Assembly: GCA_013115135.1 (NCBI GenBank)
Contig: JABANP010000504.1
Span: 1-38,374, forward strand
Direction: 5' to 3'
Source of the DNA: Perkinsus olseni
Taxonomy: Eukaryota; Perkinsozoa; Perkinsida; Perkinsidae
DNA length: 38,374 nt
Part shown: positions 1 to 11,363 of the stretch, one piece after another
Numbering within the stretch: position 1 is the first letter of the stretch
Layout: every line of letters begins with the position of its first letter
Translations under genes and position numbers: made by a program
Notes under the pieces: generated by a model
Databases searched by the model: none
What the model saw: the letters and a program-made list of their open reading frames with translations, nothing else
Told to the model about the DNA's origin: nothing

Positions 1-130
1 GCTGACGGAAAGATAGAAAATCGACTCTTTCCTTCGAGAAATTTCCGGAAGGAATAAAAGAAAAATAGTGGAAAATTAGGAAAAAATAGGAAAAATGGGA
101 AAATAATGAAAGAATAAAATTTTTGCGCAA

Positions 131-149
131 GGTCCGCCTCCGGCGGACC
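131..149. repeat. Perfect inverted repeat, 8-bp arms
   Basis: GGTCCGCC and GGCGGACC are exact reverse complements separated by 3 bases. The GC-rich stem stands in A-rich sequence. It resembles a terminator hairpin, but no gene ends next to it and the genome is eukaryotic, so I call it only a palindrome. Confidence 0.7.
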
Positions 150-1167
150 GCCAGGCTGACTGAGGGTGGTCATGAATTTTATTGCGCGCCAGACTCCGTC
201 GTCAGCGTTGCGTTGGGCGCTCACTGAACATATTCGGGTTATTCATATTAGTATAATGTGAGCAATTGAGCTAAAGTGTCACTCGACTGCACACTGTGCA
301 CTTCACACTGTGAAGTTCACAGGGCAAGGCGCGGGACTACCAGCGCAGCGCGCTAAATGTTATAACCTATAGCTCGGTAAGACCTTCACGGCAGCATCTT
401 CACAACAACACAGTAACGTAGCAGCTTCATTCAGAACCGTAATACCGTGTCAAAGTGCATCCATCGGAATTCGGTGACCGGGTCAGGGACCCAGATCCGG
501 TCACTGAATTTCGAGGGCCCCCGATTCTACGACGTATCTGACATTCCGTATATACTGAGTATATCATATAGAGTATATTATACTCTGGAGCGGTACGGAC
601 TCTGTACTGTGCCATAGGAGGCGCAGGGAGAGATTAAATTTCATCGTCCAACCCTACCGTCTCTGCACAGAGCTTCTCAGCATGGACAGCAGGGAGTTGA
701 TGATCATTTTCTCCTCTTGGGTGGCCATCCCTGATTCCAGTCCTCAGATTGCTTCGCCGCAAAGCTGATGCGCCTCGCTCGCGTGACGGGTATGAGCTTC
801 CCATTGATTTGCGTTGGGGAGCTCTTGCCCGCAGCAGGAGTAGCAGCAACAACGCCGTTGTTACAACGGCTAGGTGTTCCTCGCACGAAGCTGCAAGCTG
901 GGCATGGCAACCTCTGACACCGTTTCTCACGTAACATTGATCGCGATCATACAGTGGTCTAAGGCAGCGTTCCTACCACTGGGCACTCATCCGAAAGCTC
1001 GACATGGTATGCTGAACATACGGCATATGTTCAGCGCTATCCGGATGAACCACTTACTATCGCTGAACCTGTCTGCAGATCGCAATTACTCACCGATGTT
1101 ACGGGGCGCATATTATTGGGCGAGCGAGATTTACATTTGGAAAGAAATAATGGAGCCACAAAAACTT

Positions 1168-1188
1168 CGAAATTTTCGGAAAATTTCG
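1168..1188. repeat. Perfect inverted repeat, 9-bp arms, AT-rich
   Basis: CGAAATTTT and AAAATTTCG are exact reverse complements around a 3-base loop, inside an A-rich patch that resembles the start of the window. Confidence 0.65.
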
Positions 1189-1357
1189 GAAAAAAAGAAG
1201 AAAATTTTCAAATTTTCAGCCACCCTGGCTCAGTGTCATGATTAGGTGCAGAGGAGAGAATTATGGTTACGGCAACTCATGAATAACTGTCAATTAGTGG
1301 AGCGCGTTTTAATGATGCTGAGGTATCGGTGATACTGGCCCAGGCGAACTGTCTCAT

Positions 1358-1396
1358 GGTGTCCCCACGTCATCACGGTGGTGACGTGGGGACACC
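1358..1396. repeat. Perfect inverted repeat, 15-bp arms
   Basis: Left arm GGTGTCCCCACGTCA at 1358-1372 is the exact reverse complement of the right arm at 1382-1396, with a 9-base loop. This is the longest perfect palindrome I found. It would form a very stable stem-loop in either strand's transcript. No gene is adjacent. Confidence 0.85.
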
Positions 1397-1949
1397 GCCA
1401 TACAATGGCCTCGTCTCCTCTGGGTGAATTCTTGCTATCGTTGCATTTTCGGAAGATCCAGACTAGGCTGCGAGAGCCCCTCGACAGCGCAGTGTTATTA
1501 GCACCGGTATGTCATCATCGCTGACAAGTACATTACGGATCATCGTGATCATCGTTATCTACTCTCCCATCATTCGCCGGTCAAACTCCGAGGTGTGACA
1601 CCGTCCGGAACGCTAGCGAACTCAACAGCACTTCGCGTGAAGGCTGCCTCTTGGTATGTTCAGTGGAGGACCCCAGAACTGGGAATGCAAGCCAAGCGAG
1701 GATGTTGATGGGCTATCGTCTGAGAGGTCACGTTCACGGATTACGTAACCTGCATCAGCAACTCGTGGATTGGCTCAGCGCAAGTAGGCTGTCATCTTCC
1801 TTGGAACTGGCTCAGTTCAACTGAGTCGCCGACCCTCAGTAATGCTGAGTCAGCATAGGCCGGCAAGCTCTGACCAACGATAGATCCGATCTATGAGCTC
1901 GCGAGGTTGTTCTCTGAATTCGCCGGATTCAACTCGTATGGTGCGAAAC

Positions 1950-1972
1950 AGCAGGTACGAGTCGTACCTGCT
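1950..1972. repeat. Perfect inverted repeat, 11-bp arms, 1-base loop
   Basis: AGCAGGTACGA and TCGTACCTGCT are exact reverse complements separated by a single G, so this is an almost continuous palindrome. Confidence 0.8.
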
Positions 1973-3565
1973 ATTCCGTATTGTGATTTCCTTCACAGTG
2001 GAGTTTCACTTCTTCTGAGTGTTGAATGGCTTTTCGCGGAAATGTTGTTGCAATACCACTTGGCGTCATAACGCACGCGTAGAGCGCAATAACGCGAAAA
2101 GGTCACGAGACCTCCGTCGAATATGAAGGGCTCAACATTCATATTGCGCATTACCCGGCAGTCCTTTCTGAGAGTTACCCTTGGCTTGACCGTCAGCTTA
2201 GCCGCATCTTCACTGCTGATCCCGTTGTTGATGACGCCCGTAACGAAGGTGTGACCATCTGCTGGCAAGTTACTCGGATGCTGTTCATTAATTTTGGCTG
2301 CCTGGCTCCGATATGGAGTTAATGCTGTCCACGAGGCTTCGTCACGAAACTTTCGCGGGGCCCTTCTTTGTCTACAATCTTGCTGAGGATTTCGTTGGAA
2401 TTCTCGCTGAGGGGAGAGAGGTTTGATGGACTTCAATTCCCCATTTCCTCGAGAAGGTTCAGGGAGTTCTCGTCCAAGCTGTCGCCTTGGTTTGGCAATG
2501 CTCGGCCGGCTCTTCGACCAGGCCTCTGCCCTCTCTGTGGATTATATTCACCGCGGTTGAATGTGTCCAGATAATGGGTTTTGATGCGCAATCAACTCTA
2601 CAGTCAGCACTCCCAGATGGGTTTGACCTGTAGTTTCGAGTAGCGTCCAATGGACGCCACCCAAGCCTTCCAGGTTCAGCACCGAGTGCTGCGAGGTCCC
2701 CACAGTTGCAGCCCGTCGCCTGCGACCAGTATGCCAGCCCCACCAAATGGTTTATCCCTGTCTTCCTCAGGGATCTCTCTCAGTACCATATCGGTAGGCC
2801 AGAACGCTGTATCGATTACGGTCGATCAACCCAATGAATCACTGGCAGTGATTGCATCATGCGATGCTTGCGAGCTTCTGGGTATCCGATGATATTCTGA
2901 TGTCGTAGCGTGCTCTTATCATCACGATGTATCGCCTCCCAAAGGAAGCTTTCCTTATACATCGTGCTGTACATGGTATAATCGCCACGTCTCTCAGCCC
3001 AAAGGGCGCCGGCTGTCACGCCAAGTTTACACAGTAGAAGTCTTCAAAAATTTTTCCATCGCCAGCTGCTGCGGTCTTCTTTAGCTGCTGTCATCCTTAA
3101 TCCGAGTTGCCGCCGTCGTCGGAGAGCAGCGGCATCTTCTGAATTACATGCTGCCACCACACCTGTAGTGTGGCTGGCTCCATCGCTAATCAGGTGGGAC
3201 GTCCTGCTGCGCAGCAGCAGCGAAGGTCACAACGGAAACGGTGCGCAGGAGCCCGACCAAACACCACAGCACTGGCCGCCGGGGTGGCTTCCCTACGAAT
3301 CCACAACGACGCGTGGGAGAAGCAGAAAAAGAACTCCTTAACGGCAGTTCCGAACTTGGCTCGCTCATCAGACCACCAGCAGCGGCCCGCTGCCAGCGGG
3401 TGGCGATTCGCATGTATCGCCTCCCATTGTGCAGAGCTTCGCCGATGCTCGCGAGGATACTCGTACTCCACATCCTTCAGCAGTGCATTCTCACCTTAGG
3501 AAGGTAGCCTTCCTGATATGAACAGGAGAGGGGAACTCCCTGGGCCCCTTTCGGATTCACCGATA

Positions 3566-3584
3566 ACCTGGTATGATACCAGGT
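3566..3584. repeat. Perfect inverted repeat, 9-bp arms
   Basis: ACCTGGTAT and ATACCAGGT flank a single G. A second small palindrome built on ACTGGATA/TATCCAGT lies about 75 bases downstream. Confidence 0.7.
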
Positions 3585-3912
3585 ATACCTCTCGCGACCA
3601 GGGATACCAGTGATATACTCTAGGTCATTCGGAGCCTCACCGAGCGAAGTCCCCATGAACTGGATAATATCCAGTGGATGCCCGGTTGGACGGTTTCGAA
3701 GATACCACTTCTAACGAACACGACCCAAGAATGATACCGAAGCCTTGAACAATGAGTCTAGGTAGAAAAGGCGGGCATGGCTCGGCCCGGGTAAAAAAGT
3801 GAGTATACCCTTAGCAAGTACACTGTGCGCTGAAAATAGACAGGGACGCAAGTGATGTCTCCGCTATCGGATATGCATCGGAACCAACCGAGGGTAACGA
3901 AGCTGGTTTGAA

Positions 3913-5287
3913 CTACTGTTTCTCCCGAACGACAAGTACGAGCTCTCCACCGGAAGGTGGAAAGATTATGAAATTGTAAACCTCAGTTGGCGACGAAGAC
4001 GCCAGCAGGAGGCCTGTTATGAATATGGTACATTGTCGGGTGATGATTACCCTTTCTGAACTTTTTGGCCAGAGCATGTAAAAGCGAGTCTTTATCCCAC
4101 GGATACAGATCTTCAGTCCAACCGCCACCCCCCTTGAGCATGATACCGTTAAGCCCCCACTCGTCTGCCAAATCAACCTTCTCGACTGCACGAGGTTGAG
4201 AGAAAAAGTACTCAGGAGGGTTTAAAGGGCGCCCGTCAGAGTAGAGTATCGAACCATTCCCTCTGGGATCAGCACCATCATCATATACTGCACTGGAGTA
4301 GCCATAATCCTGGACATCGCATACGCCCGTTGGCACGAAAAGAGGTATCTGAGGATGATCATGATAGTTGCCATCCGTTGACGCTGCCAGTCACTGACAG
4401 CCAGTGTACTCTTGAGATACTGCTCAATGCTTGATGAATGATGGCGATTACAGGAAATCCCCTTTTGGCCGCTTACCTCGAAAACGAACATGCTGGGATG
4501 GACGCCGGCCTGGATAGCGTTGGTGATGACTTCCTCCGCGAACGGAATCGAGTTGAAGGGGGGTTTAGATTCATTGCAGGACGGCCAAGGGAATCCAAAA
4601 TAGGTGTCCGCGACTGCTCCCAAACCCTCCTTTTTCATGATTTGCCACTCATCAGTTGAGAACCTGAAAGGAGACTTGGAAGAGCTCAAGATCAACAGTA
4701 TCTCAGCCTCGAGCCAGAATTACTGCGAAGACCACACAGCTAAGCGGGAACCTCACCTTAGTGCGGTCTCCATGCCCAACTTCTTCGTAACCTTGAGGAT
4801 TTCTCTCATCACTGTTATGTTCGTCTGTAGCCCGGAACGACAGGCCCAGCCGAAAACCGTCGACAGCGAAACGCTTGGCGAAAGCTCTGGCACTGTGGAG
4901 GAAAGCCGGCCTGTCGAAGGTGTCAGGTAGATGGTAGCCCAAATCGGCCAGTATCTTCCCGCCTCTTTTCTTCACTCTTCTTCTCACAGACTCGAACTCC
5001 TTCTTATCCCATGGTCGAGCAAAAGGTGCCCAATCCAGTTCAATTTCGCTGTTTTGCTTAATCGCGTAGCCGCCAAATACATAGTTCTTCACCCCCATGG
5101 CGAGGAGCTGGTCAAAGTAGAACTGCCAGGTGTAGTTGGGCTTCGGACAGAGTGTACTGTTCGAGCATACCGGCGCTTCTCTCTTGTCCCACGGGAACTT
5201 CACCTCTTTGTAGAAGTGTATTGGGTTAGCGTTCGAGGCGATTACCTCCATGACGGAGCAGCCGAGAATGTAGAACAGGAGCTGCAT
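3913..5287 (-). CDS. Secreted GH18 chitinase-like protein, probably inactive
   Basis: Seen: four exons on the minus strand (5287-4752, 4663-4399, 4348-4051, 4013-3913) join in phase through GT..AG introns of 88, 50 and 37 bp and give about 399 residues. The ATG at 5287 starts a hydrophobic leader (MQLLFYILGCSV) that looks like a signal peptide. Middle: GGKILADLGYH, then a run ending in AVDGFRLGL. C-terminal part: VYDDGADPRGNGS, then EWGLNGIMLKGGGGW and PWDKDSLLHAL. Known: GH18 chitinases have a K-lsiGG strand, the catalytic DGxDxDxE strand and a late GLgGvmxW..gD strand in this order. Inferred: a GH18 TIM barrel in which the catalytic strand reads DGFRLGLS, so the general-acid Glu and the Asp residues are missing; a chitinase-like lectin or structural protein is more likely than an enzyme. 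The last 37-bp intron is very short; reading through it instead gives a slightly different C-terminus. Confidence 0.6.
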
Positions 5288-7679
5288 GGTGTTCCAGATC
5301 GTGTGGGTTAAAGAAAGATAACCTGCTACTCACGAAATGCAGTGTGTTCGATTTCGAATCGAAATTGAAATCTTCGATAGCCCAAAACTGAAGAAGCGCA
5401 AAATTTATCGAATACGCATGATTTCCCTACCACAAGCAGCCTGCACAGTAAGGTTGGGACCCAAAGGTAAGAAAAACCAATTATCATCCGAAGGTTCAAG
5501 CATTCCGAGAAACACAAGACGTTCCGAGCATAGATGAGCTGATAACGCGATGTGTGAAAGGCGTTGATGCAAACGCAAACCAAGAAACGTGATGCAAAGC
5601 ACTGAGCATGAAACGCAGCAGCAGAGTTGTGATTTACGGGAAACTACGGAGGTGCGAATAATCAATATCAACCAATATCAAATCTCGCGTTAAGCGCTTA
5701 AACAGCTTCACGCGCTTCACGGGTGCAACTCCATTATCCGAAGTGGTACCAGTGACTGACTCTCAGACTGAAAGTCACAGTACAGAGAAACTACGCAGAT
5801 CCGCTGTAGTACAAGCTTATCCAAATCCCCAGCCTGAGCAACAGTCAGACGCAAATAGCGAACGTGAAACGTGTTGCGTAACGCCCAAGCATGCACGTGC
5901 GTCTAAGACTGAAACCTGGTCAGATATACACGGCTTACTTCAGTTCCATGATCAGCTACAGAAGTGATGTTTATGGCTGCGGACTGCGAGAACCTGTAAA
6001 TGCCCGACGACTGATGCGGCATGAACCGTTCTCATGGTGCGGAGTTGTCAGACTGAGAAGCCCGCCCAGACGATTTGTCTGAGACGAACTGTCCCGCGGT
6101 GACGGGGCGACCACGTCACCAGCATGCCGAGGGAAGGAGTGTGGTTCATCTCCTCTTTCGCGTTGCTTGGATCTATTCTGGCGATTGTAGTAAGCTCAGA
6201 AGGTCCACACTAGCTTCCTAGATCTGTAACGTCCGTCAACTCGGTGTTGTCAGCACCGACGCCGTCTGTCATCATGGCTTCAAGCACGTTATGGATCGTC
6301 GTTGTCTACTCTGGGCGGGCCGCGTATGGCAGTTGAACTGCCGCAGTTCCCGGCAACGATATCAGTACAAACAACCTCATCTTCCCGTATTGGTCGTTCA
6401 TCATGAATGCTGTTTACGAAAAAAACAGGACCTGATCTACTTGGTCCCAACCTGGTCACCTGGTTGGTTGTCAGCTGGATTCACGACAATCTTCCGGCGC
6501 GAACCGTCTCGTGCTACCGCAGCTGCTGTTCTCACCCTGTTGTCTCAACGCGACAGACCCTTCCTTGGCCAGAGAGTAACCGCACTACCACGAGGCAGCT
6601 CGCATCGGGCCTGCCGAATCTATTCGGTTCTATTCACCGATCGGATTACACCCAAACTTCTAGATGAGGAAGGGGAATGATAATCGCAGGCGAGCGGCCT
6701 ACGGTAGAGTACAATGCGGTAAAACAGTATGATTGCATGCTCCATGGGTGCAGCATGGGCCAGCCATACAGATACTGGACGCAGCAGCAGCTGCTACTTC
6801 CCTGTTTGCACGGCATGGATTGTTGGCCCTTCCCTGCACTCCCGGGGCTGGTCCTGGTGGGTTTCCACTGGCGCATCGACCGTCTCACTAAACATTACTC
6901 GCTCTGTGTTACCAGGATCGAGCCGATTGGTCCAGTACAATTCCATCCACTGCTCAAGCCCGTCTGATCTCTCCCACGAGTCACTTTCGCGAGTCACTCG
7001 CAGTGCCGGTCACTTCAAGTGAACACCGAGTTTCTCACTGAGGTTATTTTCACTGGACTGTGAGTGTGAGTTTATAGACCATAAATTAGTCCAACGCCCG
7101 TGCCGGTTCGGTTAGGCCGTCACCGATGCGCTCAGTAACTGAGCCTCAGTTCTCATGGGTTTCAGGCGCAAGTGCATGTAAAGTGATTATCAGATGGTTG
7201 ATCAGAAGGCTCCCCTCAGGGTTCCATGCAAAGTTCGAAAGCTTTCGTTCCTCTTGGCGAGATACTCTCATGCATCCTGGTACGGGGCTGATCGTACCAG
7301 CATCACACATGTCTCGCCACTGTGCGCCATCGTGAGCATCATCCCCAGGAGTAGAGAAGTCGACCTCTTAGTTCAAGACCAGCACGTTGGCGAGCATTCA
7401 CCTAGTGAGCTCAGATTATCTGGCCATCACGGCCCACCACCAGCTAAATCTTCCAGTTCAATTGGACCAGTAAGTTGTCTTACATATTGATCACCGACGG
7501 TGATTCAGTCTAAACACGCTGACGCTCTCCTCGGCTGACTACACACAACTCATTAGTCTCTACACACACAACTAGCTTCATATCACATCTTTTTCCGGCA
7601 CATGCAGTCTCGTGAAATAGCGATAAAATGAGATTAAACAATAATCGTCCATCCGATGGGTTGCCACCAACTGTGATTG
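5288..7679. other. Gene-free spacer
   Basis: No frame here shows conserved motifs. Open frames are short and overlap in conflicting frames. Small stem-loops occur, for example CCAACC/GGTTGG near 6448, TGGTACG/CGTACCA near 7277 and TCACCG/CGGTGA near 7492. Confidence 0.55.
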
Positions 7680-8485
7680 TTATTCACTCTCTCTCCCAGG
7701 TGGAATCATCTTTATGAAATCGCTTTTGTAATACTGTAACGTCCAATTTCCGTCTCGGGCAGCCTGAACGGCCTCCACCGACTCCTGGCGATACTCAGTA
7801 CAAAGCTCTGGGAAAGTGCCAAAAGTGTCCTTCACAAGCTGCAGCACAGCCGCGCAAGCTGTTCGATTTTTCTTCTCCGCTACGAAGAAGTCAAACCATT
7901 CTTGAAGCGTGGGATGCTCCTTCCCTGCTGGAGGTATCGTGAGATTCAGCTTTCTGAGCGGATCCAAACCAGTATTGTTAGGTGGAGCTGCTTGGTCGAA
8001 AAAGTATCCCTTAGTAAAGGTTGCGAAGGGTCCCTTACGATAGAGTTCGGTGTACAACTTGAGGGTTGGATTCTTCCAGTAACTGCAACATGGCCACAAC
8101 AATACAGTGGAATATTGTGGGCCCTTCCTACGATGCTTGAAAAGCGTCTCGGTGGTCATTCTTAGGACATGAGATGGTCCCTGTTCGCACACGAGTCCCA
8201 TCGAAATAGCAGTCCAGTGCTGCCCTGTGGGGTGGCCGTTTCAGCAGGTTGCTATATTCACAGCGGAGAGCGCTTCCGTTTTCGACGAGCTTTGCGTCTT
8301 GTTCCCGAGGGTAACCCTGAGAGTAAGAGCATTCAGTTTGCGATGAGACAACAGACACCGGGCGCGGCCCAGGTCCTTACGTCAGGGCCAGCGAAAAGAA
8401 CGGTTTGGACTGCGGTACACAGGTAGAGGTTGGAAACCCAGGCCGCCGCCACTGATGCTCCTACGATGAGTTGCTTGGTCGACAT
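7680..8485 (-). CDS. Unrecognised secreted protein
   Basis: I do not recognise the family. Seen: exon 1 (8485-8381) begins with MSTKQLIVGASVAAAWVSN, a likely signal peptide, and joins in phase 0 through a 64-bp intron (gtaagg..ctcag) to exon 2 starting at 8316 (GYPREQDAKL). A last exon ending at the stop at 7680 carries NPTLKLYTELYRKGPF, a Tyr/Phe/Trp-rich middle and possible N-glycosylation sites NLT, NRT and NWT. The join between exons 2 and 3 is unresolved: a donor after FDGTR near 8206 fits in phase with acceptors at about 8138 or 8077. Cysteines occur throughout, which suits an extracellular protein. It points the same way as the chitinase-like gene but is 2.4 kb away. Confidence 0.5.
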
Positions 8486-9195
8486 ACGAATGATGAGCTT
8501 TAACTTAAGATGCGGCTATCTACTTTCCACGAACGGACCGCCAGGGCTGGAAATTTTGAGAGGTGTATCCCACTCGCTCATGCTGATTGCTTGCAAACGC
8601 TCTCGTGCTGACCCAAGGGATACATTCTGTCAGGGAAATGAGTATCTCGTGCGAAGACGGCATCGCTCGCCTCCACGGGCGCAGGCCGCGTGGAATGACG
8701 ACAGCGCAAACTGCTCAGGCTGTATCTTAGGAATCTTAAGAGCATCGCGTGGCCCACTGTTATTGAATCATCCGTTTTCGCGTTCATGAAACGGGGCCCC
8801 GCCGAGCTCTTGAAGCCGGGTTTTCGTGGGACCATCCAATCCGGTAGCAGTGAACGGGAGTTGGACAGCCTCTGACACCTTTTCCCGTTTTTAGCTCTCA
8901 ATAGCCGTCTCAGCAGGACGGAGATCTCGCCATGTAGCAGATTTGCGTAGCAGATCAATCGTATCCTTTCAAGATTTTGTCTTCGAAAAATTCCATTTCG
9001 AAGAACCCTCAGCGTTCTTTTGATAGTGTTAGTTGCTGCGTTTAGAATAGTGGGCTTAGAAGACTAGCCCTGAGAGTGATACATCGATATGAAGGGTCAA
9101 TTTTCCAGGGACAGATAGAGTCCTCCTAAGGCTGTATCGAGCGTGAGCATACTGGTCATACTGTGAGCACGTCCACGCAAGCCTCGTTCAAACCG

Positions 9196-9214
9196 AATGC
9201 ACTGTGAGTGCATT
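9196..9214. repeat. Perfect inverted repeat, 8-bp arms
   Basis: AATGCACT and AGTGCATT flank GTG. It lies 6 bases before a longer hairpin. Confidence 0.65.
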
Positions 9215-9220
9215 TTCAGA

Positions 9221-9270
9221 CGTTTTCAGGGTCATTTCTGAGTGCAGCAATCAGAATGGCCCTGAAAACG
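9221..9270. repeat. 50-nt hairpin with about 20-bp imperfect stem
   Basis: The outer arms CGTTTTCAGGG (9221-9231) and CCCTGAAAACG (9260-9270) are exact reverse complements. Inside them TCATTTCTGA pairs with TCAGAATGG apart from small bulges, leaving a loop of about 9 bases. The shape would suit a small-RNA precursor or a tiny foldback element; nothing in the sequence decides between them. Confidence 0.7.
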
Positions 9271-9733
9271 CTCTAGGTTTAACAAGGAGCATCCATGAAG
9301 ATCTCCACCCGCCGTCCTCTGTGTCGAGCGAGCGGCGTCCTCACGCTAAAATTCGTAGCAATAACGTTGGTATATGTCTGTAGCAGCAGACACTAGCGAA
9401 AGCTGGAACTGGCCTGGTCCGACGCATTAGAAGGCCGAATGTCGCGGTTTTTCTGGTGCGATCACACCGCTAAAGCCATCCTGGAGCAGTTATGTGTTCC
9501 CGCAGGGTAATGAACGAGCAATGGTCGGCATTATCTCGCTCCATCCTCTCGTAAAGAGGTGGTTCGGCGCGACACTTGTAAGCTTCAACCATGGCACAAC
9601 CGCGCTGACTACTCCTCAATAACAATAGGGGCTTCCAATGAACATGAATAATAAGATAAATCATAGGGCTGGTTTACACACGTTAAAAGCGTCCTCGCGC
9701 TCAATCTCGTAAAGCTCAACCCCTGCCGCAGAC

Positions 9734-9752
9734 CGCTTCAGATTCTGAAGCG
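9734..9752. repeat. Perfect inverted repeat, 9-bp arms, 1-base loop
   Basis: CGCTTCAGA and TCTGAAGCG are separated by a single T. Confidence 0.7.
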
Positions 9753-10113
9753 ATTCTGATCTCTGAAGTTCAGAAAAGTGGAGGGAGGCGGAAAGATTAC
9801 CGAAAACGAGAAGTTATCGCTAGAGACAGTCCTTACAGAGGCGTGGACTGCCTCTTACGCTCGCTCGATCATGAGCACTCATTTCCTTTCTGAGAGCAGT
9901 TCTACGGATAAACAGTCTGTAATGTGAATAGGGGACAACGGTGGCGTCACTTCCGGTCACTAATTGTGGCGAGCGGAGATATTCGTGGCGCGCGGGAAAA
10001 GTAGCAGGGCCTCTTCTTCTTCCTCCTGGGGCGTACTATTTATTGTTGTTATTGTAGTTCTCTTGTTCTACCTTGGTGTAGAAGTAAGCACCCATTTGTT
10101 GTGTAATATTACT

Positions 10114-11363
10114 ATGATGACCGCCGCTTCGCCGTTGGATCCCTACAGTACCGCTGCCAATGCTTGGCGACCTCAACAGGACTATCAGACCGCTACTACT
10201 GGTGATGATGATAACGGTGATGATTTGCAGAGGCTGATGGACGCTCTCTCTCCCGAGGACCAAGCCTGCATCAGGATGCTCCTTCGGGGGACTAAAGCGC
10301 CACAGGCTCCTGGCAACATCCCATATACAGGTAATATGGTATCTTAGCTTCAACCGTGAAAGATACAAAATAGGTCAAGATGGTGACCATGTTGAGAACC
10401 TTGGTCAGGTCAGCAACTTTCATCGACTCTCTTCGACAGTGGAGATCTCTCTCCTGAGTCCACCACTGCTTCCTCGTCATCCTGCAATGACCTCACACCC
10501 CAGCCCATGCTTGCCGTCCCTTCTAGCATCATCGATGCATGCAACACCATCATCAACCAGAACAACCAAAGCCCTGCTTCTCCATCGTCGTGCTGCTGCT
10601 CTCCTGCTGCCCCTTCGTTGCCACACAAGGCAGATGCTACCGGCATGAGTTTAACCGCTCGAAGAAGAAAAGTAGGTCTCCTCATCTCTAAATCCCCTCT
10701 ATTATTATTGCCATCAGGCCCGTCGCCAAAACCGTGTTGCTAGTTGCAGCCGTTCTCCTGCCGTCAATGATGCCGAGGGCTACAGCACCCCCAACAGCCC
10801 CAGTCTCCTGCGTCTCAGAGGTCACTACCGCCGCCCCTACCACGACTATTGCTATGCCGCCTCTCTCTGGTCCCACTACCATGATGATCCGTAACGTCCC
10901 CAAGCGCTATACTCAGCGAATGCTCATCCAGGAGCTCACCGGTCGCGGTTTCGAAGGCACTTTTGATTTCTTTTATCTGCCTACGGACATCTCGTCTGGG
11001 AGGAATCTGGGCTACGCTTTCGTCAACTTTCTCACCCCTGCCCTGGCGGCAACATTCAAGTCGGTATTTCACAAGTTGCAGCTGCCCGGCAGTGGTAGTC
11101 TCTCGACGTTCGGCGATGCTGCTGGTGCCAACAACAACTGCCTCAGCATCTCCGTGGCTGTGGTTCAAGGCTTGAAGAGGAACTTGGACAATCTTGTTCG
11201 AAACGCTAGTGTCCACAGGATCAAAAATCCGGAGTACCTCCCCCTCGTTGTGGATCCTGTCCATGGCTGTCTGGCCCCGTATATGGTGCCACCCCATGCT
11301 GGTCACAAGCCGCAACAGCAGACGCGTCACGGCGTCGCTAGACTGCCCTCGTCGTCGTCGTAG
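10114..11363 (+). CDS. Mei2-like RNA-binding protein (C-terminal RRM)
   Basis: Role by family: Mei2-like proteins bind RNA through a distinctive C-terminal RRM (RRM_2) and act in meiosis or development in fungi and plants. Seen: exon 1 (10114 or 10117 to 10330) encodes an acidic start ending GNIPYTG; a 78-bp intron (10331-10408) leads in phase to exon 2 (10409-10671), a Ser/Pro/Asn-rich linker ending TARRRK. The RRM starts near 10869 with TTMMIRNVPKRYT (RNP2), followed by FDFFYLPTDISSGRNLGYAF (RNP1 region) and the Mei2-type tail VAVVQGLKRNLDNL and NPEYLPLVV, and stops at 11363. The exon 2/3 join is unresolved: the best acceptor (cag ending at 10717) puts an Arg/Ser-rich stretch in a different frame from the RRM, while a weaker donor/acceptor pair (about 10675-10743) keeps the RRM frame. 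The first intron holds an antisense copy of a repeat found in other introns. Confidence 0.8.
10331..10408 (+). repeat. Mei2 intron 1 with antisense family-1 intron element
   Basis: On the minus strand the core TTGACCTATTTTGTATCTTT, followed by AAGATACC, matches the introns at 25231-25290, 24839-24894 (both -) and 31381-31440 (+). The GTATC (10339-10343) and GATAC (10362-10366) arms can pair, as in the other copies. This copy is inverted relative to its host gene, unlike the others. Confidence 0.6.

Larger units (their letters stand above)
1..3912. other. Gene-free spacer with A-rich start and many stem-loops
   Basis: I see no reading frame here with conserved motifs or plausible splice structure. 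The first 120 bases are A-rich with repeated GGAAAA words, and a similar A-rich patch lies near 1140-1215. The rest is marked by short perfect inverted repeats with tiny loops; the best are listed separately. Open frames in this stretch are short and overlap on both strands, as expected of non-coding DNA. Confidence 0.6.
8486..10113. other. Spacer with hairpins
   Basis: No convincing coding region. It holds three clear inverted repeats at 9196-9214, 9221-9270 and 9734-9752. The bases just before 10114 may be the 5' untranslated region of the Mei2-like gene; an open frame extends upstream from 9964 in the same frame but reads as a hydrophobic stretch that does not fit the protein. Confidence 0.5.

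Noticed and set aside
131..149. GC-rich hairpin as a bacterial terminator
   Set aside because: The window is eukaryotic, with spliceosomal introns, and no gene ends at this hairpin.
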